Assembly (NCBI GenBank): GCA_039583875.1
Contig: CM077151.1
Span: 21,224,326-21,288,325, forward strand
Direction of reading: 5' to 3'
DNA: 64,000 bases
Source: Platanthera guangdongensis
Lineage: Eukaryota > Streptophyta > Magnoliopsida > Asparagales > Orchidaceae
Both the position numbers and the translations under genes were made by a program. The notes under the pieces are model-generated. The model did no database searches. It worked only from the letters and a program-made list of their open reading frames with translations, and had not been told where the DNA came from. Shown piece after piece: positions 10,049 through 21,529 of the stretch; the first letter of the stretch is position 1; every line of letters begins with the position of its first letter.

Positions 10049-12984
10049 TCATGAAGCACAATTAGTGATTATATAATGACAAATCTTATTTCTAATATTA
10101 TCTATTTTCTCCTGCGAAAATTGTGTCACTCCATGATAGATCTGCAATAAAACAAAAATGGTTAAAATCAATTCAACATAATTATTACCAATATACATGC
10201 ACTAGACAGTAACGTCACATACCTTTACCAATGATGACATTGGCCTAATTTTAAGAGCATCAACTATATCAATCATGTAGCACATGATATAATACCCACA
10301 TTGAATACTATCTGGTTGTTTTGGGCACTACACAGTAACATAAATAAACAATTGATAAGTATTTTAATTACAAATGTTTAAATTATAATACATATACTCA
10401 TATAAGCTATAATTCTAAAACTTACTGTAATCAACTTTGTAACTTTTAGTTTTATAAAACTGGTACGCCGCTCTTTTGCTAAATCTTTAAATGCACTTCA
10501 TAAAATATAAAAAGAATTAGTTTATAGCAAAATGTAAACAACTAGCAAAGTAAGTAAATAACTCATTAATAAACTTATTTTGTAATGACATTTTTAATAT
10601 CATCACGAATGTCATTATTTATGGGATCAAACCAACAAACTGTATAATTATTATAATCAATAATAGCCAACATCCAATGTTCTCTGTGAAACAAATGAAA
10701 TAATTAATAACTTAATTAGAATAAAAAATAGTAACAATCATTGATATTTGATACAACAATTTTTCATACTTACAATCTATTATAGGGCACAAATAATAAA
10801 AAATCTGATTGGAGTTGACTAAGCGTCATAAACCTGATTTTTAGATCTTCAACTCGTGTTTTTGAATGTTCTTTGACATAGTCATCATTAATAGCAAAAA
10901 TGACATGTGAATTATGAAAATATACACCAGTATTGTATGTAAATTGTTTTAATTGTGAGTCTATGTACCTGCAAAAACATGTAAATTCAAAATCAATTTA
11001 TATATTAATAAAAATTTTTAATTTTATAATATTTGATACTCAGTATTCAGATGCACAATACTCACCCAATACATGCTAATATGATGTTAGCTCCAATCAT
11101 TTTCATATTTATAAAATCATACAACTCTGAATTTTCAAAATACGTACATGTTGATTCAACACTCCCAAATATTGTTGAATCGAACACTAGAGATATTATT
11201 TTATCTTCATTCTCCATCTTACTTATAAAACTGGGCAAGATATCAATGAATTCATTTGTAGTCTCAGTCTCACTAGCCTGTGAAAATAAAAGAATTAATA
11301 TTGTGGAATGTGGATATCAATATTGAATTCATTGATTACATAAAAGTCAAAAATAATATTATCAATTATAATACCGTAAAAGATAATCGTTCATGTCTAC
11401 TCTGACTACTCTCAGGTTCATGTGACCTGGAATCATACTCCGGCTGAGACTGAGAAACCAAAAAGTAACAAAAAAAATAATTAATTACCTGCGCAACAGA
11501 AAGAGAACATAACATTTCATAAAAGTATAAATATTTAAACATGATAATACTTGTGCAACTGGAAGTGCAACACTTGTTCTAGTTCTAACACTAAACATGC
11601 GCATAAGCTATTCAATTTGATTCTTCATAGTATTAATCTCGGCTTGTTGCGCTTGTTCTTTTTGGCTCCATAATTTTTGTTGCGCTTGTTCTTTTTGGAT
11701 CCATAATTCTTGTTGCTGGCTCAATCTTTCTTGTACTATAGCTTCAACATCTTCAATACGAGCTGTTGGTATCCTCTCACTCCGCATATTATTCTTGAAA
11801 AATCTTGTAATAGTGGAAAACTTGCCACCAGCTCTAACTCTGCCCGGATGTTCTTGGCCTAAAACAGATGCAAGTATGTCATTTCTTCCCTGTGACACTG
11901 TTTCAGCACTCTGGGACTCTTGGCTCGACAACTCGTCCTAAACAAAAGTAATAAATATTGAAACAGAATTGCAGATAAGAAAATATACTTCTCAAGAAAT
12001 ATTACTATCGATAATTTACAAATGATGAAATGATTCATTTACACTTACCATTTTAGATGCCAATTCAACTGCATATTTACTAATGTATTCACCAGTTTTT
12101 CTTTTATGACCGGCTTCATAACTCCGCACGTGAAATTGGTGCGGCTTCAGCTTGTTCAACCTTGACAATAAAATGAAAATAAATTATCATACAAATAATT
12201 GAGAAACCAAATTTTAAAATACAAAAAATGAGAGAGAAGTAGAGAGCTAATACCATTCTTTTTTCTAATCCAGAATAACTCATTCTAGAAGTAGTATGAA
12301 AGGTCTTTCGTGCTTTTGCTCTCTCAGTATTAACATTACTTTTCTCCTACAAAAATAAATATGTGTTAATACTTAATTTGCTTATAAGTTATAAAGTTAA
12401 AGAATGATATAAAACATTGAATTTAATAAAAACTTAAGAACACAACCATATATTCTGTAGTAGTGCGATGGTCGACAAAAACTCTCCAGTCTTCGGCAGT
12501 AATAAAACTATATTTGACAGGAACATTGTATCGATGCTCCAAATCAATATTTTTTACATAATCGATAAAAAGTTTGGATTTCCAAGTACTCCAACTTTCA
12601 CCCATGTTTTTCATTAATGCCTTGTAATGACCATAAATATTATCAAAATAAATCTGAAAATAATAGACAATATCAATTAAAAATTAATTAAAACACCAAA
12701 GATATGTAATCACTCATAACAAGGTTACGTACATTTAATTCTGCCCATATTTGATTTTTAATTTGTTTATCAACATCCCTCCATGCAACATATGTAATTG
12801 ACACATAACACTTCACAAGAGATCACATATAACTCATCAATTTATTTGTTTCAGGCCCGGGAATAATGCGGCCATCATCACGGAAAGTAATAATAAGCTT
12901 CTTCTCCTCTAGTCTAAGCTTATTCAGTTCATTCATTTTCGTGAAGTCTCTTGTTGACCTCGATGAAGATCCCTTATCCGACAT
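10049..12984 (-). CDS. Ptta/En/Spm-like protein with C-terminal Ulp1 (C48) protease domain, multi-exon
   Basis: This is a split gene read by joining exons at GT...AG sites. The N-terminal part (ATG 12984) carries the plant transposon-associated pattern: DGRIIPGPETNK, then VDKQIKNQIW, an exon with WSTWKSKLF (12423-12614), GQEHPGRVRAGG and a Gln-rich coiled coil (11608-11931). The C-terminal part is a Ulp1/SENP-type cysteine protease: VPYNRLEHWMLAIIDY across a splice near 10690 (catalytic His), CWFDP (catalytic Asp), and QPDSIQCGYYIM near 10290 (oxyanion Gln and catalytic Cys). The last exon ends in a stop at 10049. One in-frame TGA near 12825, where Trp would be expected, may mark a defect. 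Such proteins are known from plant CACTA and MULE elements; here the gene lies in a hAT. Predicted substrate: SUMO or a similar modifier, by family only. Confidence 0.75.
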
Positions 12985-13617
12985 TTTCCTGTAAAACCCT
13001 AAAAAGAACCTAAACCATACAAAAAAACCTAAACAAAATTCATACAAAACCGCAATGATATTGAGCTACTAGTTACTAGTTACTATCACACAATCACAGT
13101 TCACACATATAAATATATATATGTTTGTATGTTACTATGTTAGTATGTTACTCAAGAGGTTTAGACATGTATAAATGTATAATAGGGGTTAAACTGTAAT
13201 ATTTCGGCACATTGTGTTGTTTATAACTTCATATACATTTAGAATAGCAAGTAGAGCCGAAACTTGAACACAATGTTTATACTACATGTCTACATTACTA
13301 ATTTACTACTACTACAGTACTACTACTAGTCTACTAATAAAATAATAAATTAATAATAATAAAAACATTAACAGTTTAGCAAAGATCATAGAGATCAAGA
13401 GTTCAAAAACCGAGAAAAGGTATTAAGAAATAGTATACCTAAGTGATAATATTAGTTTTGTCGAAGAAGAATCGTTCGAAGCAAAGGAGAGCAGAAACTT
13501 GAACAAAATCGTCTTTAGGGTTTCTCGCAAAGCGCAACGACCGTAAAAAGAAGAACCAAAAACTCGGGGAAACACTAGATTTTTACAGCTCACGGTTAAA
13601 ATTTAAAAATAGATAGT
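12985..13617. other. Presumed 5' region of the Ulp1-like gene
   Basis: AT-rich, non-coding DNA between the start codon at 12984 and the right palindrome array. For a minus-strand gene this is the promoter and leader. Short TACTAGTTACTA-like direct repeats occur near 13063-13085. No sharper signal is visible. Confidence 0.45.
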
Positions 13618-14040
13618 AAAGACTGCGGTTTATGCATAAACCGCAGTCTCTTCTATGGTTCAGGGTAGAATAGACTGTGGTTATTATATGACCCGCAGTT
13701 TATTCTACCGTGAACCCTAACCTAAACTGCGGTTATTGTACAAACCACAGTCTATTTTTTCGAAGGAATAAACTGTGGTTTTAAGATACCCACAGTATAT
13801 TCTCGGGTTCATGACATAGACTGCGGTGTTTTCATAAACCGCAGTCGATTGGAGAATAGACTACGGTTTATATATGAACCGCAGTCTATTCTGCACTGAC
13901 CCTACAATAGACTGCGGTTTATATATGAACCGCAGTCGATTCTCTGGTTCATGGAATAAACTGCGATTTTAAAATAACCGCAGTATATTCTCGGGTTCAT
14001 AGAATAGACTGCGGTTTATATATAAACCACATTCTATTCC
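13618..14040. repeat. Right subterminal palindrome array of hAT-1
   Basis: Repeated pairs of AGACTGCGGTTTATATATG and its complement AACCGCAGTCTATTCT-like copies form about six to seven hairpins, the counterpart of 6205-6560. Confidence 0.85.
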
Positions 14041-14135
14041 CATATTTTTTGTAAAAAAAAAGGCGTCAAACGCCTTGTTTACAATTGGGCGCCGTGACGC
14101 ATAGGCGACGCCTAAGTGACGCCATGACAAGAATG

Positions 14136-14931
14136 CCTGCTGCTAACCGCTGGTTGCAAACCGCAGAATCCGCACTGACCCTGACCGAAGTCAGAACCAA
14201 ATCCCTGACTCCTCAGCGCTATCCGTACAACCCGCGCAACACAAACCGGTCAACCTCTTTAAACCGCGCAGATAGAGAAACCTAACCGCAACAACCTCTC
14301 GCGAGTTCACTTACTGTTCACTTGGTGGTGATTGATGTGACAGGAGGGTCCTATTTATAGGCACAGAGAGGAGTGTGATCACCACCCTTGCAGATAAGAA
14401 CACCGCCCTATCTCGCGACGAGAATAGAATGTATCCGCCAAGCTGCAGACACAATAACAGGTCGTCGCGACGAGACCAGACGACAAGCCCGCTGAGGTTG
14501 CACCACTACAGCAAGAAACCCAGCCAAGCCACCTAACCACCAAGGCAAAACTTGGTCGCCAACCAGGCGGACACTGCAGATACAACACCACTCCGCCCTC
14601 TTGCGGACACCGCTCCAGTCCGCACTCCCCGAGCTCAAAACCAAAACAAGATTGCTATCGAGCTCGATAAACAAAAAACCAGACCGCAAGCATCGCACGA
14701 CCAACCAGATTGAGCTACCCTGGACTTGGTGCAGATCCAGACCAAGTCTGTATTACCGGCCAACCCGGCAACTCAGCGGATAACCATCCTATCCGCCCAG
14801 CTACTCTAGAGAACAAACCGCCAGCCACAACAAGCCGACCAGACAGGTCACCGCCCTCTGTCCGCACACGCCGCGCAGACAGACCGCCCAGGCCTTCCAA
14901 GCCACCCACTTTCACTTCAAAAAATTCAACA
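14136..14931 (-). repeat. Copia-1 3' LTR, proximal part
   Basis: This begins, on the minus strand, at 14931 with TGTTGAATTT directly after the polypurine tract. It holds a TATA-like CCTATTTATAGG near 14350. It is interrupted by hAT-1 at its left edge; 14136-14143 is the duplicated target. Confidence 0.88.
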
Positions 14932-14940
14932 CTCCCCCTT
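14932..14940 (-). promoter_or_regulatory. Copia-1 polypurine tract
   Basis: AAGGGGGAG on the minus strand, immediately upstream of the 3' LTR start; the plus-strand primer site for reverse transcription. Confidence 0.85.
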
Positions 14941-14943
14941 GAA

Positions 14944-17900
14944 GTGATAAGTGGAGACCAACCTTAACAATCTCCGTAACCGAGTAAATGACCCCTTCGA
15001 CAGCGGCTTCGTGAAGATGTCCGTGATATTGTCCTCGCTCTGCACATGTCCAACCACAAGAGACCCATCCAACATCTTCTCCCGAATGAAATGATGCTCA
15101 ATCTCAATGTGCTTGATCCGCGCTTGATAAACTTGATTATTTACCAGTTTCAGGGCATTTTCATTGTCACCGCGTAACAGAGTTGGACCGCGCACATCTT
15201 CATGGACGTCCTCTACTAGCCTCCTGATGCAGATGACTTCCCGAGCTGCCAAGACCGAAGCCTTGTAATCCGCTTCCGTAGTAGAGACGGACACCGAATC
15301 TCGCTTCTTCCTGCACCAAGAAATACCCGTTGATCCATATGTGAAGACGTAACCCGATGTTGACTTCCGCTCGTCTGAATCTCCCTCATAATCAACATCT
15401 GTATAGCCATGCAGGTTGAAGCTTGTGTCTCTCCCATAAAGGAGACTCATATAAAAAGTGAACTTCACGTACTTCAGAATGCTCCTTGCCGCCATCAGAT
15501 GAGGCTTCCGAGGTTCCGCCATATACCGACTTACTCGGCCTACAACATATGCAATGTCTGACCTCGTAATCGTCAAATAAATAAGGCTCCCCACCAGAGC
15601 ACGAAACACTAGAGGATCTGGAAGTATCCTCCCCTCATCTCGTCGAAGCTTATTGTCAACATCAAGTGGAGTAGAGCTACTCTTCCCTTCCCGCATGCCG
15701 AATCGTGAAACGATCCGATCCGCATAGCCCCTTTGGGAAACAAGCATGTCGCTCTCTTTCCTCTCCACATCGAGTCCAAGGAAGTGGTGGAGCTCACTCA
15801 AGTCCTTCATCTCGAACCGAATGGCTAGCTCTACCCTGAGCCTAGTCACCTTCTCCTCGGAGTTTCCCGTGACGATCATGTCATCCACGTACAGCAGCAC
15901 CAAGACATGAAGCCCCCCTCTTCTTGATGAACATGCTCGAATCTGAATCTGAGGCAAAATAACCGCAGAATTGGAGGTATTCTGCGATCTTCTCATACCA
16001 TGCCCGCGGAGCCTGCTTCAAACCATAAAGAGCCTTCCGGTGTTTGCAGACATATCCTGGATGATCTTCGGACACGTATCCTGGTGGCTGAACCATGAAG
16101 ATGTTTTTATCAATCTCCACGTAGAGTAAAACATTCTTTACGTCCAGCCGCCACATCTTCCAACCCTGACAAGCCGCCAAGGCCATCACCACCCGAACTG
16201 AACTCATCTTTGCACAGGACTAAACGTCTCTTCATAATCTTCTCCGTAATGCTGAGAAAAACCTCGAGCTACAAGGCGAGCCTTGTACCGCTCGATGCTC
16301 CCATCCGTCTTCTTTTTCAGCTTATCGACCCACTTACATGTCACAAGAGAACACCATTGACCTTGGGCACAAGGTCCCACGTCTTATTCTGCCTGAGGGC
16401 AGCCATCTGCTCATTCATGACGTCTTCCCGCTCCTTGACTCCAGTAGCATCTTCAAAGCTAGAAGGCTCTCGCTCGTCCAGAGGGCCTGCGAAGAAACAA
16501 GTGACCAAGCTCACCGCATTTCCTTCGCTATAACGAGCCGGTGGTTTGATGGTCCTCTTCGATCTCCGAAGAGTCTGACCCTTGCTAACCACCTCCGTTG
16601 CTTCTTCTGAATCAGCTCCATTCCCGGGCAAACTTGGAGCATCGCTCCCCCTGCTTCCTGAACCAGAAGCCTCCGCCCCGAAGCTAGAAACACCTAGAGC
16701 TCCTGGTGATACAGACAACTTCACCAAAAGATCCTTAACATCCTCCTCCTGCCCGCCATCCGACCTGCTCTCCTGCAGCTCCACTCCACAGAGGAGCCAC
16801 CTCCATATGACGTCAGCTCGTCGAAGACCACGTCTCTCAAAACCACAAACTTCTTCGTCACTGGATCCATACACTTCCACCCCTTCTTTCGCTCATTATA
16901 GCCCACAAAGACAAGTTTCATTGCCTTTGTATCCAGCTTTGTCATGAGAGCATCTGAGATGTGTACGTAGCAGGTAGATCCTAACACCCGAAGGTGTCCA
17001 ACTCCAGGTTTCTCCTTAAACATCATCTCATGAGGAGAGTTCATATTGATCGGACTAAGAGACATCCGATTGATGACATAAGTTGCACAGACCATTCCTT
17101 CCGCTTAGAAGGACCTTGGAATGCCTTTTGCATGAAGCCAACACCCTCAGGTCTCCATCAGATAATGGATCTTTCGTTCTGTTACTCCATTTTGTTGTGG
17201 AGTATGAGCACAATTGAGCTCCATTTGGATGTCATGCTTCATGTAGAAGTTAGAGAACTCATTTGAAACGAACTCACCTCCGTTGTCTGTTCTCAACTTT
17301 TTGACCTGCAGGCCAAGCCGGCCCTCCACTAGCTCGTTGAACTACACAAACAAACGGAACGCCTCCGACTTCTCCTTTATAAACTACACCCATGTGTACC
17401 TCGTGTAATCATCAATCAGGACCAACATGTATCTGCTGCCTCCAAGGCTGGCTGTAACGGTCGACCCCATCAGATCACCATGGATACACTCTAATGCTGC
17501 TTTACACATGGTCTGCTACTTGTCAAATGGAAGGCGATGAGCCTTTCCATTTTGACACCCCGCGCAGACATGACCGTCGCCGAAGGATGACAACCTAGGC
17601 TAGCCTTTCACAAGACTCTTCACTGTCATGACTTTCAGCTTGTCCATCCCAACATGTCTCAGTCGCTCATGCCAGATAGTTGCACTATCGTTGGCTCTCA
17701 TCCGATCAACATAAGAACTTGTTGATATTACAGACAAGTCTCTTATCCTTCTCCCTACATGAACAACGTCAGCCTTAACCACTGATATGTTGCAGAGAAA
17801 CTTCATTTCTGTCGGACCGAACAGAACGTGATAGCCCGCATCTACTGCATTGGTCACTGAGAAGAGGTTCTTCTTTATGCCCGATACGTGATAGACACTC

Positions 17901-17968
17901 CTTAAAGTGAGTGGACTATTATCCCTACCTAAAAAAACGACACCCTCCTTCTTGACTGCATGAATAAT
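14944..17968 (-). pseudogene. Copia-1 pol: integrase, reverse transcriptase, RNase H, decayed
   Basis: On the minus strand: a GAG-pre-integrase segment with WHERLRHVGMDKL (17600-17857); an integrase core with LRTDNGGEF and HTPQQNGVTERK (17147-17329); the C-terminal integrase and linker region (16341-17095); a reverse transcriptase with LYGLKQAPRAWY (about 16000) and YVDDMIVTG (about 15870); and an RNase H ending in KHIEIEHHFIREK and DIFTKPLS (14926-15996). The frame is broken at least five times between these blocks. The order PR-INT-RT-RH is that of Ty1/copia. The upstream gag and protease (23021-24074) are separated from it by the Tat insertion. Confidence 0.88.
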
Positions 17969-17973
17969 ATCAT

Positions 17974-18599
17974 TGTTGAAGTCAGGAAAAATCCCTACTT
18001 CAAAAATCGGATCAAGCCAGCTTAAGGCTACTTGCTCCGCAACAAAGCTAAACGGTAGATGATACTAGGACGAAGAAGAAGTCAACAAACATGACCCCAG
18101 ATGCTATGGCAGGAAGGTCCCACCACGTACCTGGATGCTTGAAAGAAGCAACCCCTCCACAATCAAAATTGCTCGAGTAAGGTACGAGGGAGACTAGCTG
18201 GTAACTAAGTCGCGAGGTTGCGACCTGATTTCTAAGGAAAAGGAATCCAAAGGCTCAGCTGGTGTTCAAGAAGTGGAGCTCGCGAGATCCTTGCATGAGA
18301 TTTCAAGTGTCTCTTCTCGTACCCCTGAAGTCCTATTTATAGGGAAATCCTGGGGGAGGGGGGGGGTCTATTTATACCCCACCCCTCAGCGACTAGGCGA
18401 CTTCCTAGAGGAACTCGCACGGCTGGGCGAGTAGCTCGCCTAGTCGCCTACATGACGAGTATGCGAGGGAAGCTCGTCATACTCGCCCAGGCCTTTTGCT
18501 GTTTGGTGCGTTGACTCTGACCTATGTCTTGACTTGTTGACTTTGACTTCTAATGACTGGCTCTGGTGGGGCCCCTCCTCGACGAATATGAGTTGTACA
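17974..18599 (-). repeat. Tat-1 3' LTR
   Basis: 626 bp, complete. The partner is 22441-23020. It contains an inverted repeat GCGACTAGGCGA...TCGCCTAGTCGC (about 18388-18450) and CCTATTTATAGG-like TATA motifs near 18330 and 18370. Confidence 0.85.
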
Positions 18600-18717
18600 C
18601 AATTCCCGCTCTTTTCGAGCGACGTAGGAACTCAAAAAGAATCATCCAACATTTATTCGACGAGTTGCTTGGGCGAGTATCTGAGTTACTCGCAACTGGC
18701 GGATGCCTGCCAGACTC

Positions 18718-18726
18718 TATAAATAG
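18718..18726 (+). promoter_or_regulatory. TATA box of antisense gene A
   Basis: TATAAATAG, 45 bp upstream of the ATG at 18771; core-promoter spacing fits a short leader. Confidence 0.6.
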
Positions 18727-18770
18727 GGGGGGCCTGATTTTCGAGATACGCCAATTGGAGCTCGCCCAAT

Positions 18771-20537
18771 ATGTCGAAAACGGACGAGGAACTCCTCAAG
18801 AAGAGTCTCGACGCGCTATCCGGCTTCATCCAGCCTTCCAAGCTGAAGAGGCCGTGGGAAGGTGAAGCCGCTGCTGACCTGCCTCCAAGTAGTAAGAAGA
18901 AGACGAAGAAGTCAAAGAAGTCGCACACCCCCAAGGTCGACAACCCTCCTCCGTTGTCGAGGGATGTTGCCGCGACGGCTAAAGATCCCGCATCCCCTAT
19001 AAGTACTCAGCAACTCCTTGACGAGCTTGGGTTGGACGATATTCCTGACATATCCGTCCATGGCGGCGACTTTCTCAAATCACCGATCATACACCCTGTT
19101 CCTGAAGCCGTGGATACTCGGGCAAAGGAGCAGGTCGCCCTGGCTGCCTCTCCAGGTCGCTATCGCGCTGATGTCATTAAGACTTTAGTTGGTTGCCAAA
19201 GTTTTTGTTGACTTGATTTTTGCTGACAGATCTTCCTCCAGATGATGTCGTCGTGGTGCTCGACACTACTCCTCTGCGAATGACACCCCGGATCGCTCTC
19301 GAAGCCGGGAAGCGAGTCCAGACCGCGCGCACTGTGCGGATCAACGTCGGCCCTAAGAAGGCGACTGAAGTATCGACTTCCTCAACGGAGAAGGTTTCTT
19401 CGTCGAGCAAGGATCTCCCTGCGAGAGAGAATCCCGCGCCGGGCAAGACCTCTCAACCTGGGATGAGCAAAACTCCTACCGTCTCTGCGACTGCTCAACA
19501 ACTGCCGGCGGCGAGCATCCCTGTGTCGGCACCACCACCTGCTATCTCCAAACCGCAGCTTGAGGCGAGTATCCCCGTACCGCCGCCGCCTCCTGCCTCT
19601 TCAACCTCGTGGAATCTTGCGAGGACATCTCTGCCTCTGCCGCCTCCTCTGACAAGCTCGCGAACACAGTTGCTGAGCACGGTGCTGCCACCACCTCCTC
19701 CGCTCGACAGCTCGGCCCGGAGTCCAGATAGGCAGCGACCTAACTACTTCCCGCTGAGGAACGGGGATCGTGACCATGGAGATTGCGAGCAGGGGAGGCC
19801 CGTCGAACGCGCGGGCTGCTCTTCCTCGGGTCATCGAGAATCTTCAGGTCGCGGCCACTCTCCCAGGCGGTCTCGATCTCCTCGTCAAGGTAACCCGCGC
19901 CACCGTTGTGCTGGCTTTGATCCTTGATGCCGACTTCTGATTTGGCGACGTTCCTTTTGATTTGACAGATCGCCCTGCAACTCCTGGAGCGGCCTGCCTT
20001 GACGTCATCGGGCTGTCTGAGAGCGCATATCGTCATGCTGCCGCTAGCGCCTACCTGGAGTTGGAGACCAAGTTCGACCAACTCGCCATGTGCGAGCCTC
20101 ATCGCCGGATTTCGACTTTGGAGGTGAGGATGGCGAGGATGGAAGAACTTCGGGCCAGCCTGGAGAACTACGAGGCCCGCTTCCAGATGATCAACGAGAT
20201 CGACCGGCGGATGGCGATGAATGACCACTGTCTTCAGCTCACTCTCGATGAGTTAGCTGAGATGCGCGCGAGTATGGGCTCTGCTGGTCGGCTGGCGAGG
20301 ATGGAGGAACAACTCCGGCTCGGCGATGACGCGATATCGGTGGCGACCGAACATTATCGACGAGCTCGCGAGATGGGCTGGGCTGGGCTGAGCGACATCC
20401 TCATCCTCCATAGCGGCCTCCAGGACTTGGTTTTTCTTTCTGAACGCTCGTCTTTTTTCTGCGACTTTCCTTGTATGTCTTGTGCACGTCCTGACGAGGT
20501 TCCAAAAAGCCTTATGCGAGATAGAACTAGGAGTTAG
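18771..20537 (+). CDS. Tat-1 antisense gene A: Lys- and Pro-rich protein with C-terminal coiled coil
   Basis: The gene starts at ATG 18771 and is antisense to Tat-1. The first exon (to about 19190) encodes a Lys-rich patch (SSKKKTKKSKKS, near residues 42-53) that looks like a nuclear localisation signal. A second segment (about 19240-19888) is Pro/Ser-rich, with repeated PPPP runs. A clean intron, GTAACC at 19889 to TTTGACAG before 19970, joins in frame to a charged helical segment (19970-20537) containing STLEVRMARMEELRASLE, likely a coiled coil. The first intron near 19190-19240 is less certain. Function is unknown. Related proteins are annotated in plants only as transposon-associated. It may be a gene hitch-hiking in the element or an element factor; frameshifts cannot be excluded. 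Confidence 0.55.
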
Positions 20538-20605
20538 GGTTGCTCTTGGCCAGTACACGACTTAGGCAGATGCTCGTGTGAGGTTGATATACCCCTCCCT
20601 TGGAC

Positions 20606-20614
20606 TATAAATAG
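20606..20614 (+). promoter_or_regulatory. TATA box of antisense gene B
   Basis: TATAAATAG followed by a G-run, 132 bp upstream of ATG 20746, with a pyrimidine-rich leader between. Confidence 0.6.
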
Positions 20615-20745
20615 AGGGGGTAGGTATGTCATAAGTACGCTGTTGCGATTTTTTAACTTATACTTGCGAGTAACTCTTCTTGCTCGCCTTTCCTTTGCTT
20701 TCTCTCTACTCGCACCTACTTCCTCGTAAAATCAACTCGCTCAAG

Positions 20746-21524
20746 ATGGTCGGGGATGTCGCCGATAAGCTCATGCCGCGAATTTCACCGACGCCGCCTT
20801 CAAGAAATCTGTTACCTCTGAGCGAGATCTGGAGGAGTTTCGACAGCGGCATCTCGTCGAGGGCTACTCGAACAGACTCCTCGCGCGGACCGAGCGACTA
20901 AATTCTTACATCGAAGGCGGGTTGATACTTTCTCTCCGCCACTTCGAGGCTGGCTTGCGACTTCCGTTGTGGCCAGAATATTGCCAGATTCTGCAATATT
21001 TCGGCATCGTGCCCGCTCAAATCAACCCCAATGGCGTGGCGATCATCATGAGGTTCCTATGCTTCTTGCGAGAAGAGAGGATCATCTTCGACCTCTCCGT
21101 CTTCAGGAAGGTGTTCGCCTTCGCGGTGACTTTAGACGGGATCGTCTTTTTCAACAGTCATGTCTGCACGCTGGTCGGGACGGCAAACAAAGTCCACCGA
21201 TGGAGCGCGTATCTGGTCGTCGTCACCGGCGACTTTAACGGCGTGCTGGGGAAGCCGCATCAACCTGTCGACGTCGCCTTCTTGCCATCGATCTTGGAGG
21301 GCGCCCGCGAGAAGCTAGTCGAGGCTTTCCGCGGGCGACGTTTTGATGTCATCCATTGGCGAATCAACACCAATGTTCTTTTAGAGATTCACCCGTGCGA
21401 AAGTAAGTCTTCGAAGTTTGATCAAACTCGGCTACTTCTCCCGCCTCGCCGTTATGAAAGTCACACTAATTCGCTTTTGATGCTCGCAGTACCGTCCGAG
21501 CTCCCGGCGAAGCCGCTTCCCTGA
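20746..21524 (+). pseudogene. Tat-1 antisense gene B: Transposase_28-like (putative gypsy-type protein), truncated
   Basis: The reading starts at ATG 20746 but shifts frame once near 20780, then runs open: LEEFRQRHLVEG, SLRHFEAGLRLPLWPEYCQI, FGIVPAQINPNG and so on to about 21401. This matches the Pfam family Transposase_28 ('putative gypsy type transposon'), which despite its name has no known catalytic role. A GTAAGT donor at about 21402 and a CTCGCAG acceptor near 21489 suggest an intron. The gene is cut at about 21524, where the element jumps to the minus-strand protease region, so the C-terminus is missing. In full-length relatives a Pro-rich and coiled-coil part follows this domain, which resembles gene A; genes A and B may therefore be halves of duplicated copies. 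Confidence 0.6.
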
Positions 21525-21529
21525 CATTT

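Larger units (their letters stand above)
6072..14135 (-). mobile_element. hAT-1: hAT element with transposase remnant and Ulp1-like gene
   Basis: An exact 8-bp target duplication CCTGCTGC (6064-6071 and 14136-14143) surrounds terminal inverted repeats CATTCTTGTC and GACAAGAATG; 8-bp duplications are the hAT signature. Just inside lie GGCGTC-rich subterminal motifs, then arrays of palindromes built on TAGACTGCGGTT at both ends (6205-6560 and 13618-14040). The core holds two minus-strand genes: a BED-finger/DUF659 hAT transposase, now broken, and a multi-exon Ptta/En/Spm-like plus Ulp1 protease gene. The insertion site is confirmed by uninterrupted copies of the same LTR elsewhere in the window, for example near 49345. 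Alternative: a decayed CACTA element nested in a hAT, but both genes lie inside both palindrome arrays and no CACTA ends are seen. Confidence 0.88.

Noticed and set aside
6154..14118. CACTAAGGCG at 6154 and CGCCTAAGTG at 14109 as CACTA-element ends
   Set aside because: The pair is imperfect, part of repeated GGCGTC motifs, has no 3-bp target duplication, and lies within the well-supported hAT ends.
20746..21480. A DNA transposase encoded in Tat-1
   Set aside because: The family name Transposase_28 is historical; the protein has no known catalytic motif and occurs in gypsy-type elements.
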